From assembly GCF_000744605.1 (NCBI RefSeq), contig NZ_JQMG01000001.1:2542001-2606000 (forward strand): a stretch of DNA of 64,000 nt, written 5' to 3'. Both the position numbers and the translations under genes were made by a program. This document shows, piece after piece, positions 1 to 8,763 of this stretch. This DNA comes from Methylotenera sp. L2L1 (GTDB taxonomy: Bacteria > Pseudomonadota > Gammaproteobacteria > Burkholderiales > Methylophilaceae). The stretch's first letter is position 1, and each line of letters begins with the position of its first letter. A model generated the notes under the pieces. That model was not told where the DNA came from and did no database searches. It saw only the letters and a list, made by a program, of their open reading frames with translations.

Positions 1-1
1 T

Positions 2-715
2 CGTGCTGAAAAAATCAAGCTACTAGAGTCTATTCGCCCGATTCCAGTAAACGAGCTGAACAAGCATGCTTTCCGTGCACAATACAAAGCTGGCCGCGTG
101 CAAGCTGGTGATGGTCATGGCGAGAACGTAACAGGCTACTTGGAAGAGTTAGCACGTGACGGCGTAACAGAAAGCGTGACAGAAACTTATGCAGCATTAA
201 AACTGTTCATTGATAATCCACGCTGGAAAGGCGTGCCATTCTACGTGCGTACTGCTAAACGCATGCACGAAGGCAACACAGCTATTTCTATCCGCTTCAA
301 AAAAGCACCGATGCAATTGGTAGAAGGCCAACACCAAAACTGGTTAACGCTTAATATTCAGCCTCGCGAATGCATCAAAATGGAAATCGAATCTAAGATT
401 CCAGGCCTGGACGTTGCAACACGTACATTAAGCATTGATGCACCACAACGCCAACAAGGTGATGAGACTATCGATTCTTACGAATCTTTAATGCTCAACT
501 TGATGGAAGGCGACCCATCACTTTACCTGCACATCAGTGAAGTAGAAGCGCAATGGCGTTTGGTAGACCCAGTGGTAAAAGCTTGGATGGCTGATAAATC
601 ACCAGTACATCAGTACCCAGCCGGTAGCCGTGACCCACAAGAATCTAGCGTGATTTTCGAGTCTGAAGATCAATTCTGGCGTTACAGCATCGAGCTAGGT
701 GGCGACAAGCGCTAA
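2..715 (+). CDS. zwf: Glucose-6-phosphate dehydrogenase, C-terminal part
   Basis: Oxidises glucose 6-phosphate to 6-phosphogluconolactone with NAD(P)+, the entry step of the oxidative pentose phosphate/Entner-Doudoroff routes and, in methylotrophs, of the dissimilatory RuMP cycle. The reading frame is open from base 2, so the true start and the N-terminal NAD(P)-binding domain lie before the window. About 237 codons of the C-terminal domain remain. Recognisable stretches are FYVRTAKRM, then LTLNIQPRE, then WRLVDPVVKAW, and a C-terminal YPAGSRDP like the PYPAGSWGP of the family. A rho-independent-type hairpin follows within 30 bases. The family is clear by eye; cofactor preference cannot be judged from this part. 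Confidence 0.93.
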   Translation, partial: RAEKIKLLESIRPIPVNELNKHAFRAQYKAGRVQAGDGHGENVTGYLEELARDGVTESVTETYAALKLFIDNPRWKGVPFYVRTAKRMHEGNTAISIRFKKAPMQLVEGQHQNWLTLNIQPRECIKMEIESKIPGLDVATRTLSIDAPQRQQGDETIDSYESLMLNLMEGDPSLYLHISEVEAQWRLVDPVVKAWMADKSPVHQYPAGSRDPQESSVIFESEDQFWRYSIELGGDKR

Positions 716-745
716 GCTGTTTTTCGCTGACAAAAGCGTTTTAAG

Positions 746-784
746 AAGCCTCATATCTTACTCAATAAGTGTGAGGCTTTTTTT
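746..784 (+). terminator. Intrinsic terminator after zwf
   Basis: A hairpin with arms AGCCTCA and TGAGGCT is followed by a run of T residues, directly downstream of the zwf stop codon. The inner part of the stem is imperfect. Confidence 0.8.
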
Positions 785-808
785 CAATCCAAAACCTACA
801 ATTTTTCA

Positions 809-836
809 TTGTAATTCAGCGGTTAGGCCTTATAAT
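809..836 (+). promoter_or_regulatory. Candidate sigma-70 promoter for dcd
   Basis: TTGTAA and a perfect TATAAT are separated by 16 bases, 36 bases upstream of the dcd start and just after the zwf terminator. Read by eye only. Confidence 0.5.
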
Positions 837-872
837 TCGATTCACTTTAAACCTCTACCAATTTAAACAATT

Positions 873-1448
873 ATGAGCATTAAATCAGACAAATGGATTC
901 GCCGCATGGCAGAACAACACGGCATGATCGAGCCATTTGAGCCTAATCAAGTCAAAATGAATGCGGCGGGCGAGCGTATGGTGTCTTATGGCACCTCGAG
1001 CTATGGCTACGACATTCGCTGCTCAAAAGAATTTAAGTTATTTACTAACCTCAACAGCACGATTGTGGATCCAAAGAACTTTGATCCAAATTCATTTGTT
1101 GAAGTAAACGCAGACTACTGCATTATTCCGCCAAACTCATTTGCACTGGCACGCACAGTGGAATACTTCCGTATTCCACGTAATGTGCTCACCGTGTGTT
1201 TAGGTAAATCAACTTACGCACGCTGCGGCATTATCGTGAATGTGACGCCATTTGAACCAGAGTGGGAAGGCTATGTCACACTAGAGTTCAGTAACACCAC
1301 GCCGTTACCAGCTAAAATTTATGCAAATGAAGGTTGTGCGCAAGTGCTGTTCTTTGAAGCAGACGCAGATGACATTTGCGAAACCAGCTACAAAGACCGT
1401 GGTGGCAAGTATCAAGGTCAAGTTGGCGTGACTTTACCAAAAATCTAA
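873..1448 (+). CDS. dcd: dCTP deaminase
   Basis: Deaminates dCTP to dUTP in the cytosol, the main source of dUMP for thymidylate synthesis. At 191 aa it has the usual length of monofunctional Dcd trimers. Diagnostic segments are SYGYDIRCS near residue 42, the GKSTYARCG segment near residue 112, and [13 protein letters not shown] near residue 128, which carries the catalytic glutamate and the nucleotide-binding loop. It starts at an ATG behind a consensus-like promoter and stands alone after the zwf terminator. Its link to thyA and folA further on is metabolic, not operonic, since those genes lie on the other strand. Confidence 0.95.
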   Translation: MSIKSDKWIRRMAEQHGMIEPFEPNQVKMNAAGERMVSYGTSSYGYDIRCSKEFKLFTNLNSTIVDPKNFDPNSFVEVNADYCIIPPNSFALARTVEYFRIPRNVLTVCLGKSTYARCGIIVNVTPFEPEWEGYVTLEFSNTTPLPAKIYANEGCAQVLFFEADADDICETSYKDRGGKYQGQVGVTLPKI

Positions 1449-1583
1449 TACTTGGTGCCTTGGGGCATCAAGTTTATATAACGGGCCAAAAGCTGACGAA
1501 AAACAGCTAAGCTAAGCGTATTAAGAGTAAGCGGCAGCGCCATATGCGGAGTCGCCCTCACCATATAATTTAAAGGCATTTGA

Positions 1584-3824
1584 ATGAAATTTCGTTTCCC
1601 TGTCATTATCATCGACGAAGACTTCCGATCAGAGAACTCATCAGGCTTAGGTATCCGCGTACTAGCTAAAGCGATTGAAGAAGAAGGCACAGAAGTGCTT
1701 GGCGTCACTAGCTACGGCGACCTTACCTCCTTTGCACAGCAGCAAAGTCGTGCCTCAGCCTTCATTCTATCGATTGATGATGAAGAGTTTATCGAAGAAA
1801 AACCTGAAGCGATTGAGCAACTACGCAAATTTGTAACGGAAATTCGCCACCGCAACGAAGAAATCCCTATTTTCTTACATGGTGAAACCCGCACCTCACG
1901 CCACATTCCTAACGATGTACTGCGCGAATTACATGGCTTCATTCATATGAATGAAGATACACCAGAGTTTGTAGCGCGCTTAATTATCCGCGAAGCCAAA
2001 GCTTATCTGGACAGCCTGCCGCCACCATTTTTCAAAGCGTTGACGCATTATGCGGCGGATGGCTCTTACTCATGGCACTGTCCTGGTCATTCTGGAGGTG
2101 TAGCGTTTCTAAAATCTCCTGTTGGACAAATGTTTCATCAGTTCTTTGGTGAAAACATGCTACGTGCTGACGTATGTAACGCGGTAGATGAACTTGGTCA
2201 ACTGCTTGACCATACCGGCCCGGTAGCGGCTTCTGAGCGTAATGCCGCGCGTATTTACAATTGCGACCACTTGTACTTTGTGACTAACGGTACTTCAACC
2301 TCCAACAAAATGGTGTGGAACTCTACCGTAGCGCCAGGTGATGTGGTGGTGGTAGACCGCAACTGCCATAAATCAGTATTGCACTCTATTATTATGACAG
2401 GCGCAATCCCGGTATTCCTGATGCCTACACGTAACCATTTCGGCATTATCGGCCCAATTCCAAAAAGTGAATTCTCTTGGGAAAACATACAAAAGAAAAT
2501 TGACCGCAACCCGTTTGCAACCGATAAAACTGTGAAGCCGCGTGTACTCACTATCACGCAATCCACCTATGACGGTGTGTTATACAACGTAGAAGAAATC
2601 AAAGAAATGCTGGATGGCAAGATTGATACCCTGCACTTTGACGAAGCTTGGCTGCCGCACGCTACGTTCCATGACTTCTATGGTGACTACCACGCCATTG
2701 GCGCAGATCGCCCGCGTTGTAAAGAGTCTATGGTGTTTTCAACGCAATCAACCCACAAACTGCTAGCAGGCTTATCACAAGCCTCGCAGATTCTGGTGCA
2801 AGATGCGGAAAATAACCAGCTGGATCGCGACGTATTTAACGAAGCCTACCTCATGCACACCTCTACCAGCCCACAGTACTCTATCGTAGCGAGTATTGAC
2901 GTTGCTGCTGCTATGATGGAAGCACCAGGCGGCACAGCCTTGGTAGAAGAATCTATCATGGAAGCCCTAGATTTCCGCCGCGCCATGCGTAAAGTGGATG
3001 AAGAATGGGGCACTGACTGGTGGTTCAAGGTTTGGGGTCCAAACGATCTGTCAGAAGAAGGCATTGAAGAGCGTGACGCATGGATGCTAAAAGCCAACGA
3101 AGGCTGGCACGGTTTTGGTAACCTGGCAGAAGGCTTTAACATGCTAGACCCAATCAAAGCCACCATCATTACCCCAGGCTTGGATATTCACGGTGACTTC
3201 TCCGATGAGTTCGGGATTCCAGCTGCAATCGTTACCAAGTACCTTGCTGAACACGGTGTGATTGTTGAAAAAACCGGCTTGTATTCATTCTTTATCATGT
3301 TCACCATAGGCATTACCAAAGGCCGCTGGAACACTATGGTAGCCGCACTACAACAGTTTAAAGACGATTACGACAAGAACCAGCCGCTGTGGAAAGTGTT
3401 ACCTGAATTTGTACAAAAACATCCACGTTATGAACGCATGGGCTTGCGCGACCTATGTGCACAAATTCATGGTGTATACAAAGCTAACGATGTAGCACGC
3501 CTCACCACTGAAATGTATCTGTCAGACATGGTGCCGGCAATGAAGCCAACTGATGCGTTCGCAAAAATGGCACATCGTAAGATTGACCGTGTGGCAATTG
3601 ATGAACTTGAAGGTCGCATTACTGCTGTATTGCTAACCCCTTACCCACCAGGCATTCCGTTATTGATTCCAGGTGAGCAGTTCAACAAAATTATTGTGAG
3701 CTACCTCAAGTTCGCACGCGAATTTAACGAACGCTTCCCAGGCTTTGAAACGGACGTACATGGCTTAGTGAAACAAGTGGTTGACGGTAAAGCAATTTAC
3801 TACGTGGATTGTGTAGAACAGTAA
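1584..3824 (+). CDS. Orn/Lys/Arg decarboxylase (PLP, fold type I)
   Basis: PLP-dependent amino acid decarboxylase of the large bacterial ornithine/lysine/arginine group, cytosolic, giving a polyamine or diamine (putrescine, cadaverine or agmatine). 746 aa is typical. It has the three expected parts. An N-terminal response-regulator-like wing domain runs to about residue 130. The PLP core has SWHCPGHSGG near 160, VTNGTSTSNK near 235 and the Schiff-base lysine in STHK near residue 392. A C-terminal domain contains TPYPPGIP. An AAGGCATTTGA stretch precedes the ATG. Substrate specificity within the group cannot be decided by eye. It is monocistronic and followed by a perfect 11-bp stem-loop. Confidence 0.9.
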   Translation: MKFRFPVIIIDEDFRSENSSGLGIRVLAKAIEEEGTEVLGVTSYGDLTSFAQQQSRASAFILSIDDEEFIEEKPEAIEQLRKFVTEIRHRNEEIPIFLHGETRTSRHIPNDVLRELHGFIHMNEDTPEFVARLIIREAKAYLDSLPPPFFKALTHYAADGSYSWHCPGHSGGVAFLKSPVGQMFHQFFGENMLRADVCNAVDELGQLLDHTGPVAASERNAARIYNCDHLYFVTNGTSTSNKMVWNSTVAPGDVVVVDRNCHKSVLHSIIMTGAIPVFLMPTRNHFGIIGPIPKSEFSWENIQKKIDRNPFATDKTVKPRVLTITQSTYDGVLYNVEEIKEMLDGKIDTLHFDEAWLPHATFHDFYGDYHAIGADRPRCKESMVFSTQSTHKLLAGLSQASQILVQDAENNQLDRDVFNEAYLMHTSTSPQYSIVASIDVAAAMMEAPGGTALVEESIMEALDFRRAMRKVDEEWGTDWWFKVWGPNDLSEEGIEERDAWMLKANEGWHGFGNLAEGFNMLDPIKATIITPGLDIHGDFSDEFGIPAAIVTKYLAEHGVIVEKTGLYSFFIMFTIGITKGRWNTMVAALQQFKDDYDKNQPLWKVLPEFVQKHPRYERMGLRDLCAQIHGVYKANDVARLTTEMYLSDMVPAMKPTDAFAKMAHRKIDRVAIDELEGRITAVLLTPYPPGIPLLIPGEQFNKIIVSYLKFAREFNERFPGFETDVHGLVKQVVDGKAIYYVDCVEQ

Positions 3825-3879
3825 TTACTAATAATTAGATTGACGGAATTGAAGCTGTTACTTTCAGCTATGTGACTTA

Positions 3880-3905
3880 CTGATGCGCATTGCTATGCGC
3901 ATCAG
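3880..3905. terminator. Stem-loop between converging genes
   Basis: Perfect inverted repeat CTGATGCGCAT with a 4-base loop (TGCT), lying between the decarboxylase (+) and folA (-). No clear U-run on either side, so termination is plausible but not certain; it may serve both strands. Confidence 0.55.
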
Positions 3906-3937
3906 TTACTTAGAAATAATTACTTACGGATGCCAAA

Positions 3938-4420
3938 TTACTTCCGCATGTAAGTAACGTAGCTGAAGTTCAAACCTTTTTCAGAGGTATGTGCTTCGCG
4001 TTCAGTTTCTTGCCATTCGGTAGAGGCTAATTTGGGGAAAAACGCATCGCCTGCTACGTCAAGCTCAATTTCGGTGATATACAGCTTATGCGCGAGTTGG
4101 AGGCCGGCTTGATACAACTCGGCACCGCCGATTAAGAATACTTCATCATCGTTTTCACATAAGGCGATGGCGGCTTCTAGTGAGTTAGCAACCAGAGCAC
4201 CCTCAACCTTGTAGCTTTCATTACGCGTCACAATAACCGTGGTGCGGCCCGGCAGCAGTCGCCCGAGCGAATCGTAGGTCTTGCGACCCATAATGATATG
4301 ATGCCCCATGGTTAAGGCTCTAAAACGCTTTAAATCCTCAGGCAGATGCCAAGGCAGGGTGTTATTGACGCCGATGACACCATCATGCGCAACTGCAACA
4401 ATAATTGATAACTGCGTCAT
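3938..4420 (-). CDS. folA: Dihydrofolate reductase
   Basis: Reduces dihydrofolate to tetrahydrofolate with NADPH, regenerating the cofactor oxidised by thymidylate synthase. 160 aa matches chromosomal FolA. Visible motifs are the Met20-loop region GVIGVNNTLPWHLPEDL with the active-site Asp, the NADPH-binding MGRKTYDSLG, VTRN, and the FLIGGAELY segment. Its ATG overlaps the thyA stop codon by one base (TAATG), so the two are translationally coupled. Confidence 0.96.
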   Translation of the reverse strand: MTQLSIIVAVAHDGVIGVNNTLPWHLPEDLKRFRALTMGHHIIMGRKTYDSLGRLLPGRTTVIVTRNESYKVEGALVANSLEAAIALCENDDEVFLIGGAELYQAGLQLAHKLYITEIELDVAGDAFFPKLASTEWQETEREAHTSEKGLNFSYVTYMRK

Positions 4421-5214
4421 TAAACAGCCACCTGCCCTTTAATTGCTGGGTGTGGGTCATAGCCTTCTAAAGTAAAGTCTTCAAATTTAAAACCAAAGAT
4501 ATCTTTTACTTCAGAGTTGATGCGCATCGTTGGCAATGGACGCGGATCACGCTTTAGCTGTTCGTGCATTTGCTCAAAATGATTCGAATAGATGTGTGCA
4601 TCACCTAATGTATGCACAAAGTCACCTAATCTTAGATTACATACCTGCGCTACCATCATGGTAAGCAAGGCATAGGAGGCAATGTTGAAGGGTACACCAA
4701 GGAATATATCGGCACTGCGCTGATACAGTTGGCATGAGAGTTTTCCATCTGCAACATAAAACTGAAAGAATGCATGACAAGGAGGCAGTTTCATTTGATC
4801 AACATCCGCTACGTTCCAAGCTGATACGATTAAACGACGCGAATCCGGGTTGTTTTTAATCGCATTCACCACCTGTGTAATCTGGTCTATATGCGTACCG
4901 TCTGGCTTAGGCCAGTTACGCCATTGGTAACCATATACAGGGCCTAGGTTGCCATTTTCATCGGCCCACTCATCCCAGATGCGTACGCCATTTTCTTTTA
5001 AATATGCAATATTGGTGCTGCCTTGCAAGAACCATAGCAGCTCATGAATGATAGATTTTAAATGTACTTTTTTGGTAGTAAGTAAGGGAAAACCCTCTGC
5101 CAAATTAAAGCGCATTTGGTAGCCAAATACAGAAACCGTACCGGTGCCGGTACGGTCTTCTTTTTTATTACCATGCTCAAGCACGTGTTGCACTAAGTCT
5201 ATGTATTGTTTCAT
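4420..5214 (-). CDS. thyA: Thymidylate synthase (ThyA type)
   Basis: Methylates dUMP to dTMP using methylene-tetrahydrofolate and releases dihydrofolate for FolA. 264 aa is the standard short ThyA length. Signature elements are DRTGTGT near residue 21, the [11 protein letters not shown] segment, catalytic cysteine in [10 protein letters not shown] near residue 146, and [14 protein letters not shown]. It is followed directly by folA in a TAATG overlap. Upstream lies a broken GIY-YIG gene bracketed by REP-like palindromes, which separates it from thrC. Confidence 0.97.
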   Translation of the reverse strand: MKQYIDLVQHVLEHGNKKEDRTGTGTVSVFGYQMRFNLAEGFPLLTTKKVHLKSIIHELLWFLQGSTNIAYLKENGVRIWDEWADENGNLGPVYGYQWRNWPKPDGTHIDQITQVVNAIKNNPDSRRLIVSAWNVADVDQMKLPPCHAFFQFYVADGKLSCQLYQRSADIFLGVPFNIASYALLTMMVAQVCNLRLGDFVHTLGDAHIYSNHFEQMHEQLKRDPRPLPTMRINSEVKDIFGFKFEDFTLEGYDPHPAIKGQVAV

Positions 5215-5238
5215 CTTTCTCCCATCACTCTGGTCTCT

Positions 5239-5265
5239 GTCATTCTGGCGTAGGCCAGAATCCAG
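5239..5265 (+). repeat. REP-like palindrome, left of broken GIY-YIG gene
   Basis: GTC then ATTCTGGC, loop GTAG, GCCAGAAT, then CCAG. This is an 8-bp perfect stem with a 4-base loop and asymmetric flanks GTC...C(T/C)AG. It abuts the stop codon of the broken GIY-YIG gene. The partner on the other side of that gene (5562-5588) has the opposite orientation. Confidence 0.75.
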
Positions 5266-5550
5266 TCAAGTAAGTTCATGATACAAATCGCGCCACTCAG
5301 GATTTATCTGCTCAATAATGCGGATTTTCCATTGCCTGTGCCAGGACTTAAGTGCCTTTTCTCTAGTAATGGCAGATTCCATAGTTGCATGCGGCTCAAC
5401 CCAAACAAGGTGATGCACCGCATACTTTTTAGTAAAACCATCTACGACATTATTTTTATGTTGCCAAACTCGGCCGATTAAATCGGAGGTAACTCCAATA
5501 TAAAGCGTGCCATTTCTTCCGCTAGCTAAAATATAAACATACGGCTACAT
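5266..5550 (-). pseudogene. Single-domain GIY-YIG nuclease, stop at codon 2
   Basis: A 95-codon frame reads ATG TAG CCG TAT GTT TAT and then stays open to TGA. It encodes the small GIY-YIG nuclease fold: VYILASGRNG, then LYIGVTSDL, the conserved Arg in GRVWQHK, and INPEWRDLY at the end. It has the same length as the intact copy at 7146-7430 and about half to 60% identical residues by eye. Codon 2, CAG in the intact copy, is TAG here. No good alternative start lies near the N-terminus, so the gene is probably silent. The rest of the frame is undamaged, which suggests a recent loss or an unusual start. Confidence 0.75.
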
Positions 5551-5561
5551 ATTTACCTTGC

Positions 5562-5588
5562 CTAGATTCTGGCCTGTGCCAGAATGAC
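5562..5588 (-). repeat. REP-like palindrome, right of broken GIY-YIG gene
   Basis: Read on the minus strand: GTC, ATTCTGGC, loop ACAG, GCCAGAAT, CTAG. Same design and nearly the same stem as 5239-5265 but inverted, so the two bracket the GIY-YIG frame like terminal inverted repeats. It also lies just behind the thrC stop codon and may act in 3'-end formation or RNA stability there. Confidence 0.75.
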
Positions 5589-5592
5589 GAGG

Positions 5593-7020
5593 TTAAACGT
5601 TTTTAACAATAAACTCTTTAATAGCAGCAGCACTAGCATCCATCACGGTAAACTTCTGCGGTAATGCTTCGATACCATTTAATGCTGCAGGACGCTCAGG
5701 AGCGTGACCTAAGGATTCAACGATAGCGTCTTCAAACTTGGCCGGCAATGCAGTCTCCAACACCACCATTGGTGTGTTTGTATCTAAATGCTCTAATGCA
5801 ACTTTTAAGCCGTCTGCCGTGTGCGTATCAATTACCACGTCATATTTAGCTTTAGTGTCGCGTATTGTTTGCATACGATGTACATGATTACTGCTACCAG
5901 ATACAAAACCGTAATCAGCGATTTTTGCGAAATAGCCGTCCGCGTTCAAATCAAAGCTGTCACCGCTATCAACCTTGCTCCACAGGGCGCGTGTTTTATC
6001 GCTATCACGCCCTACCAAATCAAACACAAAGCGTTCGAAGTTAGAGGCCTTGCTGATATCCATAGATGGGCTAGAGGTGTGGTAGGTATTAGCTGAACCG
6101 CGTGGGCTGTATACGCCAGTTTTAAAGAACTCGTCTAATACATCGTTCTCATTGGTTGCAACCACCAGCTTATCAACTGGCAAGCCCATCATGCGCGCAA
6201 TATGACCGGCACATACGTTACCAAAGTTGCCTGACGGTACTGAGAAGCTAACCTTTTGGCTGTTATTTTGCGTCACGGCAAAGTAGCCTTTAAAGTAGTA
6301 AACCACTTGCGCTACGATACGGCCCCAGTTGATAGAGTTTACTGCGCCAATTTTATATTCTGACTTAAATACTGCGTCGTTAGATACAGCTTTCACCATA
6401 TCCTGACAGTCATCAAATACGCCGTTCACTGCAATATTGTAGATATTGTCATCTTGCAGGCTAAACATCTGCGCAGTTTGGAAGCGGCTCATTTTCTTAT
6501 GCGGTGATAGCATAAACACACGAATGCCTTTTTTACCGCGCATCGCATATTCAGCTGCTGAGCCAGTATCACCAGAGGTTGCGCCTAGAATATTGGTGGT
6601 TTTGCCTTCTTTCGTCAGCACATATTCAAATAAGTTACCCAGTAACTGCATGGCCATATCTTTAAACGCTAATGTAGGGCCATTAGAAAGGCTGAGCAAA
6701 TATAGGTTTTGTTCCAGCTTTAATGTTGGCGTAATATCCGCAGCATTTTGACCAGCACGGGTAAATGCATACACGTCAGCACGGTAAGTTTTATCGATAA
6801 TCGCTTTTAAATCAGCGGCAGGAATATCATCGACAAAGCGTGACAAGATGGCAAACGCCAAATCAGCATATGACATACCGCGCATCGCGGTTAAATCAGC
6901 ATCAGTGAATTGCGGGTAGGTTTCTGGCAGATACAAACCGCCATCTGGCGCTAAACCGCCTAATAAAATTTGGCTAAAACTTAAAGCAGGCGATTGCCCG
7001 CGCGTACTGATATATTTCAT
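5593..7020 (-). CDS. thrC: Threonine synthase
   Basis: Converts O-phosphohomoserine to threonine, PLP-dependent, last step of threonine synthesis. 475 aa with the long-form N-terminus YISTRGQSP....GLAPDGGLYLPE typical of proteobacterial and fungal enzymes. The PLP lysine is in LAFKDMAMQLLGNL, followed by the phosphate loop GATSGDTGSAAEYA and later VPSGNFGNVCAG. A TTG four codons upstream could start a longer form; the ATG at 7020 is preferred because it has GAGA upstream and matches the family start. It lies in the alaA-hom-thrC series and is separated from hom by the intact GIY-YIG unit. Confidence 0.95.
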   Translation of the reverse strand: MKYISTRGQSPALSFSQILLGGLAPDGGLYLPETYPQFTDADLTAMRGMSYADLAFAILSRFVDDIPAADLKAIIDKTYRADVYAFTRAGQNAADITPTLKLEQNLYLLSLSNGPTLAFKDMAMQLLGNLFEYVLTKEGKTTNILGATSGDTGSAAEYAMRGKKGIRVFMLSPHKKMSRFQTAQMFSLQDDNIYNIAVNGVFDDCQDMVKAVSNDAVFKSEYKIGAVNSINWGRIVAQVVYYFKGYFAVTQNNSQKVSFSVPSGNFGNVCAGHIARMMGLPVDKLVVATNENDVLDEFFKTGVYSPRGSANTYHTSSPSMDISKASNFERFVFDLVGRDSDKTRALWSKVDSGDSFDLNADGYFAKIADYGFVSGSSNHVHRMQTIRDTKAKYDVVIDTHTADGLKVALEHLDTNTPMVVLETALPAKFEDAIVESLGHAPERPAALNGIEALPQKFTVMDASAAAIKEFIVKNV

Positions 7021-7042
7021 AAAATCTCTCAAACATTCTTAC

Positions 7043-7069
7043 GTCATACCGACGGAAGTCGGTATCTAG
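7043..7069 (+). repeat. REP-like palindrome A upstream of thrC
   Basis: GTC, ATACCGAC, loop GGAA, GTCGGTAT, CTAG. The stem sequence differs from the other palindromes here, but the 8-bp stem, 4-base loop and flanks GTC/CTAG are identical in layout. This points to covarying stems within one element family. Confidence 0.7.
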
Positions 7070-7108
7070 GGTCTTATTAACTATCTCTAACTTAACAGCT
7101 TTAAGCCA

Positions 7109-7136
7109 CTAGATTCCGTGTCAAGCACGGAATGAC
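7109..7136 (-). repeat. REP-like palindrome B next to intact GIY-YIG gene
   Basis: On the minus strand: GTC, ATTCCGTG, 5-base loop, CACGGAAT, CTAG. Inverted relative to the palindrome at 7043, so together they form a BIME-like pair just 3' of the GIY-YIG stop codon. Confidence 0.7.
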
Positions 7137-7145
7137 AGGCTCTAA

Positions 7146-7430
7146 TTAAATAATACTTGGGTACAAATCATTCCAGTACGGGTTGAACTTCTCAATCAAC
7201 TCTAACTTCCATTGAAGCTTCCACTCTTTAATCTGCTTTTCTCGCAAAATCACAGATGCAATATCATCTGCCAGCTCGTACCACAATAAATCGTGAACTG
7301 TGTACCTTTTGGTAAATCCTTCTACCAAATCATTTTTATGCTGCCATATTCGCTTAGGTAAATCAGAGGTGACACCTACGTACAAAGTGCCATTCCTCTT
7401 ACTCGCCAAAATATAAACACAAGGCTGCAC
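7146..7430 (-). CDS. Single-domain GIY-YIG endonuclease-like protein
   Basis: A 94-aa protein made only of the GIY-YIG nuclease fold, of the kind often annotated as UvrC-like small nuclease. The motif line reads VYILASKRNG...LYVGVTSDL, so GIY is VYI and YIG is YVG. The conserved Arg follows in PKRIWQHK, and an IEKFNPYWNDLY tail closes it. It starts with GTG; an in-frame TAG just upstream excludes a longer form. It sits between hom and thrC with two inverted REP-like palindromes on its 3' side. Biological role is unknown; the pairing with palindromes suggests a RAYT/REP-like relationship (inference). Confidence 0.85.
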   Translation of the reverse strand: MQPCVYILASKRNGTLYVGVTSDLPKRIWQHKNDLVEGFTKRYTVHDLLWYELADDIASVILREKQIKEWKLQWKLELIEKFNPYWNDLYPSII

Positions 7431-7452
7431 AGACTATGCAACCTCGTTGTGA

Positions 7453-8763
7453 TTATTTTGCAAGTTCTTCCATACGAATGCGCACTACTTTGCCGGTAAT
7501 CGCCTCAAGCGCTTCGATAGCGGCAATCGCGGCATTGATGTTTTTCTCAATGGTGATATGCGTCAATATCACGATATCCGCTTCCGTTTCGTTCTCGTCC
7601 GGCTCTTTTTGTAACATTGCATCGATTGAGATGCTGCGATCACCTAAGATTTTAGTCACATCAGCCAATACACCTGGTTTATCGCTCGCACGCAAACGTA
7701 GGTAATAGGCACTTTGTACTTCGTCAATTGGTAAAATTGCCAAGTCTTGCACTTGCTCTGGCTGGAACGCTAGGTAAGGTACACGCTGCGCGCTGGTTGC
7801 ATCGATTAAACGTGCAACATCCATCAAATCAGCCACCACAGCACTTGCTGTAGGCTCTGCACCCGCACCCGCACCGTAATAAAGTGTTGGGCCAACGGCA
7901 TCACCCTTCACTACTACCGCGTTCATGGCGCCATTCACGTTAGCCACCAAACGCTTCTCAGGGATTAAAGTCGGGTGTACGCGTAGCTCAACACCATTAT
8001 CGTTGCGCTTAGTAATGCCAAGCAACTTCACACGGTAGCCTAGTTCTTCAGCGTACTTGATATCGACCTGCTCTAGTTTGGTAATCCCTTCAGTGTAAGC
8101 TTGCTCAAACTTCATCGGCATACCAAAAGCGATAGCAGACATAATGGTCAACTTGTGCGCAGCATCGATGCCTTCTACGTCAAAAGTCGGGTCAGCTTCG
8201 GCATAACCTAAGCGCTGTGCTTCGCCTAATACATCAGCAAAATTCAGGCCTTTTTCGCGCATTTCCGTCAGAATAAAATTAGTCGTGCCATTGATAATAC
8301 CGGCGACCCATTCAATGCGGTTAGCGCCAAGACCTTCACGTAAAGCTTTAATAATAGGGATGCCGCCAGCCACCGCCGCTTCAAACGCCACAATCACGTT
8401 GTTTGCTTTTGCTGCTGCAAAAATCTCGTTACCGTGCAAAGCAATCAGCGCTTTATTCGCTGTTACTACATGTTTTTTGTTGGCAATCGCTTTTAACACT
8501 AGTTCACGGCTTAAAGTATAGCCGCCAATTAACTCGACCACTACATCTACCGCTGGGTTGTTTACCACAGCAAATGCATCATCGGTCACATCCGCATCAG
8601 CAGCCAGCGCTTTAGCATTCGCTAAATTTCGATCTGCCACTTGCACTACATTAATTGCCACACCGGTACGGCGTGTAATTTCAGATGCATTTCGTTTTAA
8701 AACTGTATAAGTACCACCGCCTACTGTACCTAAGCCCAATATCCCAACATTTAACTGTTTCAA
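7453..8763 (-). CDS. hom: Homoserine dehydrogenase
   Basis: Reduces aspartate semialdehyde to homoserine with NAD(P)H, the branch step to threonine and methionine. 436 aa with an N-terminal Rossmann fold (NVGILGLGTVGGGTY), the NKALIALHG segment near residue 104, the catalytic block NGTTNFILTEM then ADPTFDVEGIDAAHKL, and a C-terminal ACT domain from about residue 350 (LRLRASDKPGVLADVTKIL) expected to sense threonine. It begins with TTG, overlapping the alaA stop (TTGA), so translation is coupled to alaA. The start is supported by the overlap and by the family N-terminus. Confidence 0.95.
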   Translation of the reverse strand: MKQLNVGILGLGTVGGGTYTVLKRNASEITRRTGVAINVVQVADRNLANAKALAADADVTDDAFAVVNNPAVDVVVELIGGYTLSRELVLKAIANKKHVVTANKALIALHGNEIFAAAKANNVIVAFEAAVAGGIPIIKALREGLGANRIEWVAGIINGTTNFILTEMREKGLNFADVLGEAQRLGYAEADPTFDVEGIDAAHKLTIMSAIAFGMPMKFEQAYTEGITKLEQVDIKYAEELGYRVKLLGITKRNDNGVELRVHPTLIPEKRLVANVNGAMNAVVVKGDAVGPTLYYGAGAGAEPTASAVVADLMDVARLIDATSAQRVPYLAFQPEQVQDLAILPIDEVQSAYYLRLRASDKPGVLADVTKILGDRSISIDAMLQKEPDENETEADIVILTHITIEKNINAAIAAIEALEAITGKVVRIRMEELAK

